A stretch of DNA of 64,000 bases from Bin80 sp965219915 (lineage in GTDB: Bacteria; Bacteroidota; Rhodothermia; Rhodothermales; Bin80), in the NCBI GenBank assembly GCA_965219915.1, contig OZ244794.1, forward strand, positions 3,348,001-3,412,000, written 5' to 3'. The position numbers and the translations under genes are program-made. Below, piece after piece: positions 45,364 through 54,824 of the stretch. The stretch's first letter is position 1; every line of letters begins with the position of its first letter. The notes beneath the pieces are model-generated. The model worked only from the letters and a program-made list of their open reading frames with translations. It did not search any database and was not told the DNA's origin.

Positions 45364-47181
45364 ATGCGCACCTTCCTCTTCCTCGCCGCGCTGTTAATGG
45401 TCAGCTTTGCTGCAAATGCACAACCACGCTTACCTCTGCAGCCTATGTCGCTGGAGTCACTGTCCGCTTTTGATCAACCAGGGGAAAACTGGAAATTGGC
45501 CGGGGGCGTGCAATCGGATCGACATATCCGCCATCACCTAGTTATTTCATCCGGCACAGGAGTCCTCGTTAATCAGCCATCCGAAGAAGCCCGTGCCAAT
45601 CTCTACACCAACTGGTCACACGGAGATATCGAGATTGAGCTTGAGTTCATGATGCCCCAGGGATCCAACTCGGGCATCTACCTTCAAGGCCGCTATGAAG
45701 TCCAACTGTTAGACAGCTGGAAGCGCCCACAGGTCACCTTCGGGGATGTCGGCGGAATTTATCAGCGTTGGGATGAATCCAGGCAACAGGGATTCGAGGG
45801 GCGCCCACCACGCCTGAATGCCAGTCGTGCACCAGGCCTGTGGCAAAAACTGCATATCGTGTTTGAAGCACCTGAATTCGACTCGAGCGGCCGCAAAACA
45901 CGCCACGCCCGATTCACCCAGGTTACACTCAATGGCAGTGTTATTCAGGAGAACGTAACTGTTTCGGGCCCCACACGCGCTGCAGGCTTTGAAGATGAAG
46001 CCCCCACTGGCCCACTCATGATCCAGGGAGATCACGGGCCTGTTGCGTTTCGAAATATCAGCTACCGCACCTTCGGGAGTGAATCGGCATCTGTGACCGA
46101 TGTAACCTACCATGAATATCATGACGAACCGTTGGAAGAAGTAACATGGAACGGCTTGGGAACACCAACACTAACTGGAATTGCCAATACACTTCAGGAG
46201 CACATTGTCACATCCACAAGCCCCGTTGCTATTCGCTATGAGGGTAACCTCCACATCCCCCGAAGTGGCATATACAGATTTGGGGCCGCACTAGGCTGGA
46301 TCACCGGAGACCCTCACTGGAGCGGTCATCCGATTGGAGGGGCGCTGCTAAAAATATCGGGACAAAATATCCTTAAACACGCGCAAAATAAAACCATTGT
46401 GTATGCAGATACACACCTGGAGCAAGGGGTTCATCCATTAGTTTTCAGCTACCATAAAGCCGTCGGTTGGAGACCTCCATCGGTCACACTGAGCATAGAG
46501 GGGCCTACTATACCGGTACAAGCCCTGCTTTATCCCACACAGAGGCCTGCTCCAGTGGCGCGCATTCCGGTAGCAACCAGCAACGCTCCGCTGATTCTTC
46601 GCGGATTTGTAGTCCACAAGGGAGCTAAACGAACCCACGCTGTCAGTGTTGGCAACCCCGGTAATTTGCACTACAGCCTTGATCTGGCCGATGGCGCACT
46701 GCTATACGCGTGGCGTGGACCATTCCTTGATGCCGCGTCAATGTGGCATAACCGCGGACATGACCAGACTGTAATTCCGCTCGGAAGTACGATAACCTTC
46801 TCAGGAGCGTCAGGGTACAGCATAAGCACAGACGAAGCACTCAAATCCACAGGCTATCGACTCAGTCCTCATCCCGTGTTCACGTATTCATTTGGAGAGG
46901 CGAGTCTGGAGGATCACATACACCCCCACAGTGATGGAACTGGGTTATCACGCACCGTCACCCTAAGCGGTACCACAGATGCATCCGTGTGGGTACGTGC
47001 AGCCGTAAGTGACCAGATTGACGCACTCGGTGATGATCGTTATGCAATTGATGGATTCGCTTGGTACATCGAGGAGGCAGCAAACGCAGTTGTCCTGTCA
47101 ACTAAAAATAGTCAGACACTTATGATCCCCTTGAATCAAGATGCCGATCAAGCAGCAGCTAAATATCTCATTGTGTGGTGA
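45364..47181 (+). CDS. Secreted DUF1080 (3-keto-disaccharide hydrolase) protein with additional C-terminal domains
   Basis: 605 aa with signal peptide 'TFLFLAALLMVSFAANAQ'. Residues about 35-235 are a DUF1080 concanavalin-like domain: 'NLYTNWSHGDIEIELEFMMP', 'GSNSGIYLQGRYEVQLLDSW', 'GGIYQRWDESRQQGFEGRPP', 'GLWQKLHIVFEAP' and 'GPLMIQGDHGPVAFRNISYR'. Residues about 270-390 look like a PA14-type carbohydrate-binding beta domain ('IRYEGNLHIPRSGIYRFGAA'). The last ~200 residues are an unassigned beta-rich domain. DUF1080 enzymes cleave 3-keto-glycosides, which links this gene to the GMC dehydrogenase 9 kb away. The next gene begins 7 bp after its stop. Confidence 0.88.
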   Translation: MRTFLFLAALLMVSFAANAQPRLPLQPMSLESLSAFDQPGENWKLAGGVQSDRHIRHHLVISSGTGVLVNQPSEEARANLYTNWSHGDIEIELEFMMPQGSNSGIYLQGRYEVQLLDSWKRPQVTFGDVGGIYQRWDESRQQGFEGRPPRLNASRAPGLWQKLHIVFEAPEFDSSGRKTRHARFTQVTLNGSVIQENVTVSGPTRAAGFEDEAPTGPLMIQGDHGPVAFRNISYRTFGSESASVTDVTYHEYHDEPLEEVTWNGLGTPTLTGIANTLQEHIVTSTSPVAIRYEGNLHIPRSGIYRFGAALGWITGDPHWSGHPIGGALLKISGQNILKHAQNKTIVYADTHLEQGVHPLVFSYHKAVGWRPPSVTLSIEGPTIPVQALLYPTQRPAPVARIPVATSNAPLILRGFVVHKGAKRTHAVSVGNPGNLHYSLDLADGALLYAWRGPFLDAASMWHNRGHDQTVIPLGSTITFSGASGYSISTDEALKSTGYRLSPHPVFTYSFGEASLEDHIHPHSDGTGLSRTVTLSGTTDASVWVRAAVSDQIDALGDDRYAIDGFAWYIEEAANAVVLSTKNSQTLMIPLNQDADQAAAKYLIVW

Positions 47182-47188
47182 CCTATTT

Positions 47189-49129
47189 ATGAAACCCCTG
47201 AGAATTATATCTCAAAGCTTCTTCGGAGTTGTCCTCTCCCTGACTGTTGTCATGCCTGGGCTGACGCAGGTACCTCAGGAATCAGACTATTACCACATAT
47301 ATACGGTCCCCATCCCACAGGATGTCGTACTTGAAGTCGGGGGCATGTCCTTTACTCCAGACGGACGACTTGGGGTTGCAACACGACGGGGTGAAGTGTG
47401 GCTAATTGATGATCCAGTCATGGCCGGATCCTCACCGCCCCATTTTCAGCGTTTTGCATACGGTCTTCACGAGGCTCTTGGATTGGCCTGGCACAACGGC
47501 GCTTTCTATACTGCACAGCGCGGTGAATTGACCCGCCTCGTGGATACCAACGGAGATGCCACCGCAGACCACTACAAAACGGTGTATGCCTGGCCGTTGG
47601 AAGGCAACTATCACGAGTACTCGTACGGCCCGCTCATTCTAAAAGACGGATCTATGGTGGTGGCACTGAACCTGGGATGGATCGGATACGGCGCCAGTCT
47701 CTCCAAGTGGCGCGGCTGGATGCTGTCAATTGACGGGGATGGTCAGATGACGCCCATTGCCACCGGTATGCGTTCGCCAGCCGGTATGGGCACGAATGTG
47801 GAGGGGGAGCTGTTCTTTGCAGAGAATCAAGGAGATTGGGTTGGCTCCGGGTACATCACACATGTGGAAACTGGAGACTTTGTGGGCAACCCTGCAGGAC
47901 TGCGCTGGACGGACGAACCTGACTCTCCATTGTCCCTGAAGCCAGAAGATATACCCGATACTGGAAGGCCCCTCTTCGAAATTGCAAAGGAAATTGACGC
48001 CCTAAAGCCACCGGCCGTCTGGTTCCCACATACGATTTTGGGCATATCCACATCAGATATCCTCCCCGATACTACAGCCGGCAGGTTTGGACCCTTTGAA
48101 GGACAATTGTTTGTGGGCGATCAGGGGCATAGCAAGATCGCACGTGTGTATCTGGAAAAAGTGCAAGGCGTGTACCAGGGAGCGGCAATAGCCTTTCGGG
48201 AAGGCTTTGCTTCTGGCGTACTGCGTATGGCCTGGGATCCAGAAGGTGGAATGATGGTCGGTCAAACCAGTCGAGGCTGGGCTGCGACAGGCGGTAGACC
48301 ATATGCATTGCAACGACTCGTTTGGACGGGTAAAATGCCGTTTGAGATGCAAGAGGTTCGCATCATGCCAGACGGATTCCTGATCACACTGACACAAGCC
48401 GTGGACGAAACTTCAGCCGGCAATGCAGCCAGTTATTCCGTAGAAAGCTTCACGTATAAATATCATTCCACCTACGGCAGTGAACCTATCAATATCGCTT
48501 CACATACGGTCAGAAACGCTGTCGTGTCTGAGGATGGGCGGAAGGTCCGTTTGGTACTCAATGGCCTTCGTGAAGGATACATCCATTCGATAACCGCTCC
48601 AGGGTTACGCTCAAAAGATGGACTCCAATTGCTGCATCCTGAAGCGTTCTATACTGTGAACAGAACACCTGAGGGCGCATCACTTCTGACCGACGCCGAC
48701 AGCGAAAATGATACTCAACCCCCAGATCCTAACGCACAGACTTCTGAAAACATGCCCACTGTGGCACTGTCCGTGGGAACGTTACCGAATCTGCAATTCA
48801 GCACGGATGAGTTCACTGTAGCTGCAGGAAGCAACATCTCACTTACGTTTAACAACGACGACGATATGCTACATAACCTTGTGGTCGTCGAAAGCGCTGC
48901 GGCAGATGAGGTTGCCTTGGCTGCAATGCAACTGGGCTTAAAAGGCCATGAGATGCAATATGTACCTGACTCCGAAGCTGTCCTGGCGCATTCCAAGCTA
49001 CTTGAACCGGGAGTTTCAGATACGATTGTCTTTAGTGTCCCGGATAGGCCCGGCGAGTACGTTTTCGTCTGTACATTCCCCGGCCACGCAAACACCATGC
49101 GTGGCATCATCCGTGTTGTCGACAGTTAA
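47189..49129 (+). CDS. Secreted PQQ/heme-type beta-propeller fused to an azurin-like cupredoxin
   Basis: 646 aa from the ATG at 47189, with signal peptide 'QSFFGVVLSLTVVMPGLTQ'. Residues about 30-390 form a soluble-dehydrogenase-like propeller ('VGGMSFTPDGRLGVATRRGE', 'YTAQRGELTRLVDTNGDATA', 'GMRSPAGMGTNVEGELFFAE', 'QLFVGDQGHSKIARVYLE'). A linker beta domain and an acidic Pro/Thr spacer follow. The last ~110 residues are a type-1 copper domain: 'LTFNNDDDMLHNLVVVE' gives the first His and 'YVFVCTFPGHANTMRGII' gives Cys, His and Met with azurin/plastocyanin spacing. No CxxCH heme motif is present. It probably transfers electrons from, or regulates, the adjacent sugar-oxidising system in the periplasm. 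Confidence 0.85.
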   Translation: MKPLRIISQSFFGVVLSLTVVMPGLTQVPQESDYYHIYTVPIPQDVVLEVGGMSFTPDGRLGVATRRGEVWLIDDPVMAGSSPPHFQRFAYGLHEALGLAWHNGAFYTAQRGELTRLVDTNGDATADHYKTVYAWPLEGNYHEYSYGPLILKDGSMVVALNLGWIGYGASLSKWRGWMLSIDGDGQMTPIATGMRSPAGMGTNVEGELFFAENQGDWVGSGYITHVETGDFVGNPAGLRWTDEPDSPLSLKPEDIPDTGRPLFEIAKEIDALKPPAVWFPHTILGISTSDILPDTTAGRFGPFEGQLFVGDQGHSKIARVYLEKVQGVYQGAAIAFREGFASGVLRMAWDPEGGMMVGQTSRGWAATGGRPYALQRLVWTGKMPFEMQEVRIMPDGFLITLTQAVDETSAGNAASYSVESFTYKYHSTYGSEPINIASHTVRNAVVSEDGRKVRLVLNGLREGYIHSITAPGLRSKDGLQLLHPEAFYTVNRTPEGASLLTDADSENDTQPPDPNAQTSENMPTVALSVGTLPNLQFSTDEFTVAAGSNISLTFNNDDDMLHNLVVVESAAADEVALAAMQLGLKGHEMQYVPDSEAVLAHSKLLEPGVSDTIVFSVPDRPGEYVFVCTFPGHANTMRGIIRVVDS

Positions 49130-49151
49130 TCCCACCTGAGTACCGGTGCGG

Positions 49152-50000
49152 TCACAAACTGAGCTCCGCGAGATATTTGTAGCTGCTAGCAAGTGCCTCA
49201 AATATGTCAGTCTCGCAACTGTCAAACTCAACGATCCAGTAGTCTGCGGCAGCGGCGGATAGAACCGCAGGAAAATCTTGAAGCCCTGTGCCTATTGCTA
49301 CCATGGGGCCCTCGGTATTAATAACCGCAGCATCCTTGATGTGCAGGAGCGGTGCACGAGGACCAAAATCCTTTAATACCGTAGCCGGATTGAGTCCGGC
49401 AACCAATGCCCACCAGGTATCTATTTCGAAGAGAATGTCTGGGCTCAATCCTTCAAGCAGTCGATAATATGGCAGGGATCCGTCGGGCAACTGTTCAAAT
49501 TCCCACCAATGATTGTGCAAATACAGCGTTAGGCCGTTCTGGCTTGCGAACTCATGGCATTCGTTATACAGCTTAGTCAGTTCATCCACTCCCTCCACGG
49601 AGCGGTAACGCTCATCCATGGGCCAGCCATGCCAAACCATACGAGTGCACTCATAAGCCTCTGCAATCCTCAACATTGCCTCTCGCTCATCCCCCACAGG
49701 CAACTCTACATGTGCAGATATGACCTTTAGACCCGCCTCACGGAGCAACTGACTTGCACTTGAAATACTCAGGTCCTCGGGCCAGAATGCGGTCTCTACA
49801 TTACGGTATCCCATAGCAGACAACCTGCCGAACACATCTGCAGCATCATGTTCAGATTGAATGTGATCGCGTACCGAGTACAACTGAACTGCAATCTGGT
49901 CCTTTACATCAGTTTGTGAGCCTCCGCTCACTTTACGGTAACCTGCTAACCCCAGAGCACCACCCATTGCTCCTAAAAATGCTCGACGTGATTGTAACAT
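49152..50000 (-). CDS. Exported sugar isomerase/epimerase, TIM barrel
   Basis: 282 aa from the ATG at 50000, which begins a Tat-like signal 'QSRRAFLGAMGGALGLAGY'; the frame is open 50 codons further, running into the divergent receptor's start region, and looks non-coding there. Barrel motifs are 'QLYSVRDHIQSEHDAADVF', 'MGYRNVETAFWPED', 'LTLYLHNHWWEFEQL', 'DILFEIDTWWALVAGL' and 'APLLHIKDA', matching the xylose-isomerase-like family. Similar folds in 3-keto-sugar pathways act as epimerases or eliminases on keto-glycosides. It is convergent with the propeller-cupredoxin gene. Confidence 0.9.
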   Translation of the reverse strand: MLQSRRAFLGAMGGALGLAGYRKVSGGSQTDVKDQIAVQLYSVRDHIQSEHDAADVFGRLSAMGYRNVETAFWPEDLSISSASQLLREAGLKVISAHVELPVGDEREAMLRIAEAYECTRMVWHGWPMDERYRSVEGVDELTKLYNECHEFASQNGLTLYLHNHWWEFEQLPDGSLPYYRLLEGLSPDILFEIDTWWALVAGLNPATVLKDFGPRAPLLHIKDAAVINTEGPMVAIGTGLQDFPAVLSAAAADYWIVEFDSCETDIFEALASSYKYLAELSL

Positions 50001-50135
50001 TCCAGTGATTATAATCTCCCTGTCAAAGTACAACAATCTTTTTATGTTCGCAGTATTACTCAACCTAACGTTCTGTCCATTATCTTTTCGTGGAGTAACC
50101 CTACCCCAATTGGCTTTCCACCTGGCCCTTAAACA

Positions 50136-52388
50136 GTGAATATTCGACACGTACTGCTCCTGCTCACTTTATCCGCATGGACCGGTACAGCCCTTGGACA
50201 AACTGCAAGTATTCGGGGCTTCGTGACCGATGCCGATGATCGGGAGCCCCTCGTGGGCGTGAATGTCGTTCTAGAGAGCGACACCGGGGGGCTGAGAGGC
50301 GGTGCGACCGACGGTGATGGGATCTACAATCTTACTCGTATCCCGGCAGGCACATATGTGCTACGTTTTTCATTTGTCGGGTACACCGCATGGTCAGATA
50401 CCCTAGTCTTCCGGACAGGGCAGAGACTGAACCTCAATATCGCCTTGCAAGCCTCCCCCGAAATGATGGAAGAGGCGATTGTTGAAGCCGAATCAGAGTC
50501 CGGAGCTGCCCGGATAACTGCCGGGCTGCAAACTGTGAGTCCAAAAGATATGGATCTGCTGCCAACGCCAGACGTATCCGGCGATCTGGCCAGTTTCCTG
50601 ACCACACTCCCCGGCGTAGTCACGCTCGGCGATCGAGGCGGCCAATACTATATCCGAGGAGGCGAACCCTCGCACAACATGACACTGATAGACGGCATGT
50701 ACGTCTACCAGCCCTACCATATTCTGGGGTTCTATTCGGCTTTTTCCTCTGATATTATTCACCAGGCAGATGTTCACACAGCCGGATACGGCGCCCCGTT
50801 TACAGGCCGTATTTCTTCGGTCATTGACATTAGATCCCGTAACGGGGATAAACGCAACTATACCGGGGCTGCATCTATCGCCCCCTTCGTAAGCTCAGCA
50901 CAGATAGAGGGCCCCCTGATCTACAACAGGGTTTCCTTTATGGCCTCTGCTCGCCAATCTGTTGTCAAACAAATAGCTCAGCACTATATCGCTCAAGAAA
51001 CGCCCTACACGTTCGGGGATGCCTTCCTTAAGGTGCATGGACAGATCAGTTCCAATAGTCAGCTCTCAATCAGTGCCATTTATACGAATGACCGGGGAAG
51101 TATTGGCCTAGAATCAGCAGACAGGATTCTTGAGGAAGTGGGCTGGCGCAACGCTGCAGTTGGTTTGCGCTATGTCGTTCTTCCACGAGCACTGCCCTTC
51201 GTTGCCGAAATCCAACTCTCCTACTCCTACCTCAAAACTGATCAGGGACCCGCCGACGATCCGGTGCGCTGGTCGAGAATTTCGGGATTCCAGTATGCTG
51301 TCCACATGAACAGCTTTTATCAGCGAACGCAATGGAAATGGGGATTATACTGGCGTGCGCCACAGGTAACCGCCCACTTGGGTGGGCTTTTCCAGGATCT
51401 CGAGGTTGGCGTGAGCCGACGTCACAAGGCTGGTATCTACCTTGAACCGGATTTTTTCATCACGTCCGAACTGAGAGCCCGAGTAACGGGAATTGCAGAG
51501 GTATTCCCTGGACAGGAAAACCGCAATAATTTTGAAGCACGTGCCCGGGCTGTCTGGCAGCGTGGGGAGCACGAGGTGAGCCTGGGAGCCGGCTGGTATC
51601 ATCAGGAAATTTTCGGGCTCAATGACCGTAGAGATGCGACTAATATCTTTACTTCATGGCGCAGTGCGCCAACAGAAAAACTCTCACGTTCAATTCATGC
51701 ACTGACCGGTTACCGAGTGAGCCCCTTTCCATGGCTTGAATTATCCGCAGAAACCTACTACAAGCAACTGGATGATCTCTTTATTGCCGAATGGACTGCC
51801 TACCCTCGCTTCACATCTCGCCTGCAACGGGCCGATGGCCGGGCTATGGGAATTGAGCTGCGGGCCGAAGTTCGGCAACCGAGACTGTATGGATATATCA
51901 ACTATGGCCTCTCCAGCGTGCGCTACACTTCAAAACAGCTCTCCGCAGAGCTTTGGTTTGGAAGCGAAAACCTAGACTTTCGTCCTCCGCATGACCGCAG
52001 ACACCAACTAAACATCGTCGCAACTACGCGTGTATCCAGCGTTGATGTCAGTGTACGGTGGAATTTTGGTAGTGGACGTCCCTTTAATCATGTGTACGGG
52101 TTCGACGGGTTCATCCTACTCGATGGTGTCCAGAACCTTTTTACGGCACCAGATGATCAGCGCGTGATCTACGGTCAACCCTTTCAGGGATTACTTCCAA
52201 CATACCATAGACTGGACGTATCACTTGAACGGGAGTTTATCCTTGATAAATTTATCCTCACCGCACAGGTCGGAGTGATTAATGCTTATAACAGGCGCAA
52301 CCTGTTTGCACTAGACTTATTCACTACCGAACGTAACTATCAGTTACCAATCGTACCCGTTGCCGGGCTGAAAATTGACTTCGACTGA
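50136..52388 (+). CDS. TonB-dependent receptor, paralogue of the 30.8-kb receptor
   Basis: 750 aa with GTG start and signal peptide 'HVLLLLTLSAWTGTALGQ'. Same architecture as the receptor at 30837: 'IRGFVTDADDREPLVGVNV', 'LLPTPDVSGDLASFLTTLPG', 'YYIRGGEPSHNMTLIDGMYV', 'YQPYHILGFYSAFSSDI', barrel end 'IVPVAGLKIDFD'. The 'RPPHDRRHQ' and 'RWNFGSGRPFNHVYGFDGF' segments are almost shared between the copies. It is followed with 1 bp spacing by its partner lipoprotein and then by the peptidase-RidA-symporter operon, so the ligand may be a peptide- or amide-like nutrient. Confidence 0.92.
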   Translation: MNIRHVLLLLTLSAWTGTALGQTASIRGFVTDADDREPLVGVNVVLESDTGGLRGGATDGDGIYNLTRIPAGTYVLRFSFVGYTAWSDTLVFRTGQRLNLNIALQASPEMMEEAIVEAESESGAARITAGLQTVSPKDMDLLPTPDVSGDLASFLTTLPGVVTLGDRGGQYYIRGGEPSHNMTLIDGMYVYQPYHILGFYSAFSSDIIHQADVHTAGYGAPFTGRISSVIDIRSRNGDKRNYTGAASIAPFVSSAQIEGPLIYNRVSFMASARQSVVKQIAQHYIAQETPYTFGDAFLKVHGQISSNSQLSISAIYTNDRGSIGLESADRILEEVGWRNAAVGLRYVVLPRALPFVAEIQLSYSYLKTDQGPADDPVRWSRISGFQYAVHMNSFYQRTQWKWGLYWRAPQVTAHLGGLFQDLEVGVSRRHKAGIYLEPDFFITSELRARVTGIAEVFPGQENRNNFEARARAVWQRGEHEVSLGAGWYHQEIFGLNDRRDATNIFTSWRSAPTEKLSRSIHALTGYRVSPFPWLELSAETYYKQLDDLFIAEWTAYPRFTSRLQRADGRAMGIELRAEVRQPRLYGYINYGLSSVRYTSKQLSAELWFGSENLDFRPPHDRRHQLNIVATTRVSSVDVSVRWNFGSGRPFNHVYGFDGFILLDGVQNLFTAPDDQRVIYGQPFQGLLPTYHRLDVSLEREFILDKFILTAQVGVINAYNRRNLFALDLFTTERNYQLPIVPVAGLKIDFD

Positions 52389-52389
52389 T

Positions 52390-53292
52390 ATGCGCAAACG
52401 TCTGGTTCTGGCAACAGCTGTACTGCTCCTCTTTTCTGCGTGCTCTGAAACCGTAGAAACACGCCTGGAAATCGATTACCCTTTTTCTGTCTTCGGCATC
52501 ATTAACCCCAAAGCCGATACACACGCTGTTCGCATCTTCGAAATAAAAAACAACATCTCCCTGATCCGCCCCGAGCCCATTGATGCGACGGTGAGAACCG
52601 TACATATGCAGACCGGAGATATACAGGTATGGCGTGACTCCGTGATACAACTGGATGACGGAGATTACCGCCATGTTTACTGGTCTGCATTTGAAGCAGA
52701 GGCGGAAGAAACCTATCACCTTGTTGTTGAGCGATCCGATGGTGCAAAATCAGAAGCGGTCACTACTGTACCTCCGCCTACCGAACTGATTCTGCTTGAA
52801 CCGGATACTCTAAGACCTAGAGAGGCCTTCATGCCACTGCTCATCAGAGGATCCCCGCCTACGCTTCCGCGTGTTGATGTTGAGTACATTCTGGTTGGAT
52901 TTCAACCCAATGGAAGCGATCCGATCTTTAAACCCATTGTATTCAATTACGCGGGCCGTGCTACGCCGGAACCAGAAGGATTTCTGCTCAATATTGATCT
53001 TCGAGAAGACTATCTGGACATCTATAGGTTGTTCGACGCGGATAACGACGTCTCGCCAGACATAATTGATCTGCGGGAAATGAATGTTACCGTCCATGTG
53101 GGAGACGCCAATTGGGTCTCACCTGTTGGTGTGTTCGACGAAGATTTTCTGGTAGAGCCCGGGGTGTTTTCCAACGTAGAAAACGGATTCGGATACTTCG
53201 GAAGTGGTTACACTGAGGAGGTGTCCTTCCGGCCCCCCTTGGCACTACTCCGACGTGCGGGATTCTATGTCGGAGATGTGGGAGATGGCTGA
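52390..53292 (+). CDS. DUF4249-like lipoprotein paired with TonB-dependent receptor
   Basis: 300 aa from the ATG at 52390; lipobox 'VLLLFSACSE'. It parallels the lipoprotein at 33083: 'FSVFGIINPKADTHAVRIF', 'YHLVVERSDGAKSEAVTT', 'FSNVENGFGYFGSGYTEE'. It lacks the Cys-rich tail of that paralogue. It begins 1 bp after the receptor stop and overlaps the peptidase start by 8 bp, making a receptor-lipoprotein-peptidase transcription unit. Confidence 0.78.
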   Translation: MRKRLVLATAVLLLFSACSETVETRLEIDYPFSVFGIINPKADTHAVRIFEIKNNISLIRPEPIDATVRTVHMQTGDIQVWRDSVIQLDDGDYRHVYWSAFEAEAEETYHLVVERSDGAKSEAVTTVPPPTELILLEPDTLRPREAFMPLLIRGSPPTLPRVDVEYILVGFQPNGSDPIFKPIVFNYAGRATPEPEGFLLNIDLREDYLDIYRLFDADNDVSPDIIDLREMNVTVHVGDANWVSPVGVFDEDFLVEPGVFSNVENGFGYFGSGYTEEVSFRPPLALLRRAGFYVGDVGDG

Positions 53293-54367
53293 GCCGGTAA
53301 CTCCACTCTTTGATGCACATTTGGACCTCGCATGGAATGCGCTCTCTTTTAACCGGGACCTGACGCTCTCCCTAGATGACCTCTGTGCAGTGGATTCACA
53401 GTATAACGATGCCCCGTTTCGCGGTAACTGTACCGTTTCACTGGATGAACTCGCGCGTGCAAATTTGCGCATCTGTGTAGCAACGCTGCTGGCACGCAGC
53501 GGTCCCTCTCCTCCATTCGCTACATTCAGACGTGATCTGGACTATGCGCATCCCTCTATTGCACATGCACATGCGCACGGGCAGTTTGCATACTATAAAT
53601 GGCTCGAGCGAGCACAGCGAGCACGTATCCTCCGTACTGTTGACGATTTGAATATGCACTGGAGCAATCCAGAAACGCTGGGACTCATTGTCAGCTTTGA
53701 GGGATGTGACCCCATCCTAGATCTTGATGATGTGCACCGCTGGCACAAAATGGGCGTCCGTGCAGCAGGATTAACACATTACGGTGCGGGACAATACGCT
53801 TGCGGTACCGGCACGACCGGCGGACTGACCTCGCGGGGATTTGCGTTGCTCCGCGAATTTGAGTCCTTGAGTTTTGCGTTAGATGTAACGCATCTGAGTG
53901 ACCAAGGGATGGCCGAAGTTGTGAATCACTACAGCGGACCCATTCTGGCCAGCCACCATAACTGCCGGGCCTTAGTCCCCGGACAACGACAGCTCTCTGA
54001 TGGGCAGATTCGTGAATTGATTGCCAGAAATGCAGTTATCGGCATTGCATTTGATGCATGGATGCTGTATCCCGGCTGGGTACGTGGCAAGACCAATCGC
54101 AACGTCATAAATATGCGCGCCGCTGTAGATCATATAGATCATATCTGTGAACTCGCCGGAAATTCTAGGCATGTCGCCATCGGCAGCGATCTGGATGGTG
54201 GATTTGGCTATGATCAGACACCTGCTGGACTGGACCGCTATTCTGATCTACACTTACTGAAGAAACTTCTTTTCGAACGTGGGTACGCTCCTGCCGACAT
54301 TATAAATATTTTTCACAGTAACTGGCTTAAATTCTTTCGCAACTGCTTACCTCAAATCAATGCTTAA
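53285..54367 (+). CDS. Membrane dipeptidase (peptidase M19 family)
   Basis: 360 aa from the ATG at 53285 (other in-frame ATGs at 53267 and 53276). M19 amidohydrolase-fold metallopeptidase that hydrolyses dipeptides, including those with D-residues. Metal-binding motifs are 'FDAHLDLAWN' (HxD), 'IVSFEGCDP' (Glu), 'ALDVTHLSDQG', 'ILASHHNCRAL' and 'IGSDLDGGFG'. No signal peptide is visible, so the enzyme looks cytoplasmic. It overlaps the upstream lipoprotein by 8 bp and the downstream ridA by 8 bp. Confidence 0.92.
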   Translation: MAEPVTPLFDAHLDLAWNALSFNRDLTLSLDDLCAVDSQYNDAPFRGNCTVSLDELARANLRICVATLLARSGPSPPFATFRRDLDYAHPSIAHAHAHGQFAYYKWLERAQRARILRTVDDLNMHWSNPETLGLIVSFEGCDPILDLDDVHRWHKMGVRAAGLTHYGAGQYACGTGTTGGLTSRGFALLREFESLSFALDVTHLSDQGMAEVVNHYSGPILASHHNCRALVPGQRQLSDGQIRELIARNAVIGIAFDAWMLYPGWVRGKTNRNVINMRAAVDHIDHICELAGNSRHVAIGSDLDGGFGYDQTPAGLDRYSDLHLLKKLLFERGYAPADIINIFHSNWLKFFRNCLPQINA

Positions 54368-54824
54368 CCGTATCGAACGTCTGGAATCGCTCGGCTACCC
54401 GATTGATGATGTGCCTGCTCCCGGTGGCCTGTATAAACCGGTTACGGTGATTGACAACATTGCATATGTATCCGGCGCAGTGCCGGTAGCACGGGGCCAG
54501 CTCCAGTTTGCAGGCAAGGTCCCATCAGATCTGGACCTCTCCGCTGCACAACGGGCAGCGGCCCTCTGTGGAGCAAACAACCTTCGCATGGCATGCCAGA
54601 CGCTGGGATCACTGGACCGTATTGCCAGAGTTCTCCGACTGACTGGCTTCGTCAACTCTGAACCTGACTTTACGGATCAACACCTGGTGATTAACGGAGC
54701 ATCTGAGCTTCTGAAAAAGGTCTTTGGAGATGCTGGAATCGGTGCACGCTCTGCCGTTGGTGTGGCGCAGTTGCCGTTGGGCAGTGCTGTTGAAACCGAG
54801 CTCATTCTGGAGATCCGACGATAA
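54360..54824 (+). CDS. RidA family protein
   Basis: 154 aa YjgF/YER057c/UK114 fold. 'GGLYKPVTVIDNIAYVSGAV', 'ALCGANNLRMACQTLGSLD' and a C-terminal 'ARSAVGVAQLPLGSAVETEL' (including the conserved R-S-A-V stretch) match the longer RidA subgroup. Such proteins deaminate reactive enamine/imine intermediates from amino-acid breakdown. It overlaps the dipeptidase by 8 bp and the next gene by 1 bp (TAATG), fitting detoxification in an amino-acid salvage operon. Confidence 0.92.
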   Translation: MLNRIERLESLGYPIDDVPAPGGLYKPVTVIDNIAYVSGAVPVARGQLQFAGKVPSDLDLSAAQRAAALCGANNLRMACQTLGSLDRIARVLRLTGFVNSEPDFTDQHLVINGASELLKKVFGDAGIGARSAVGVAQLPLGSAVETELILEIRR

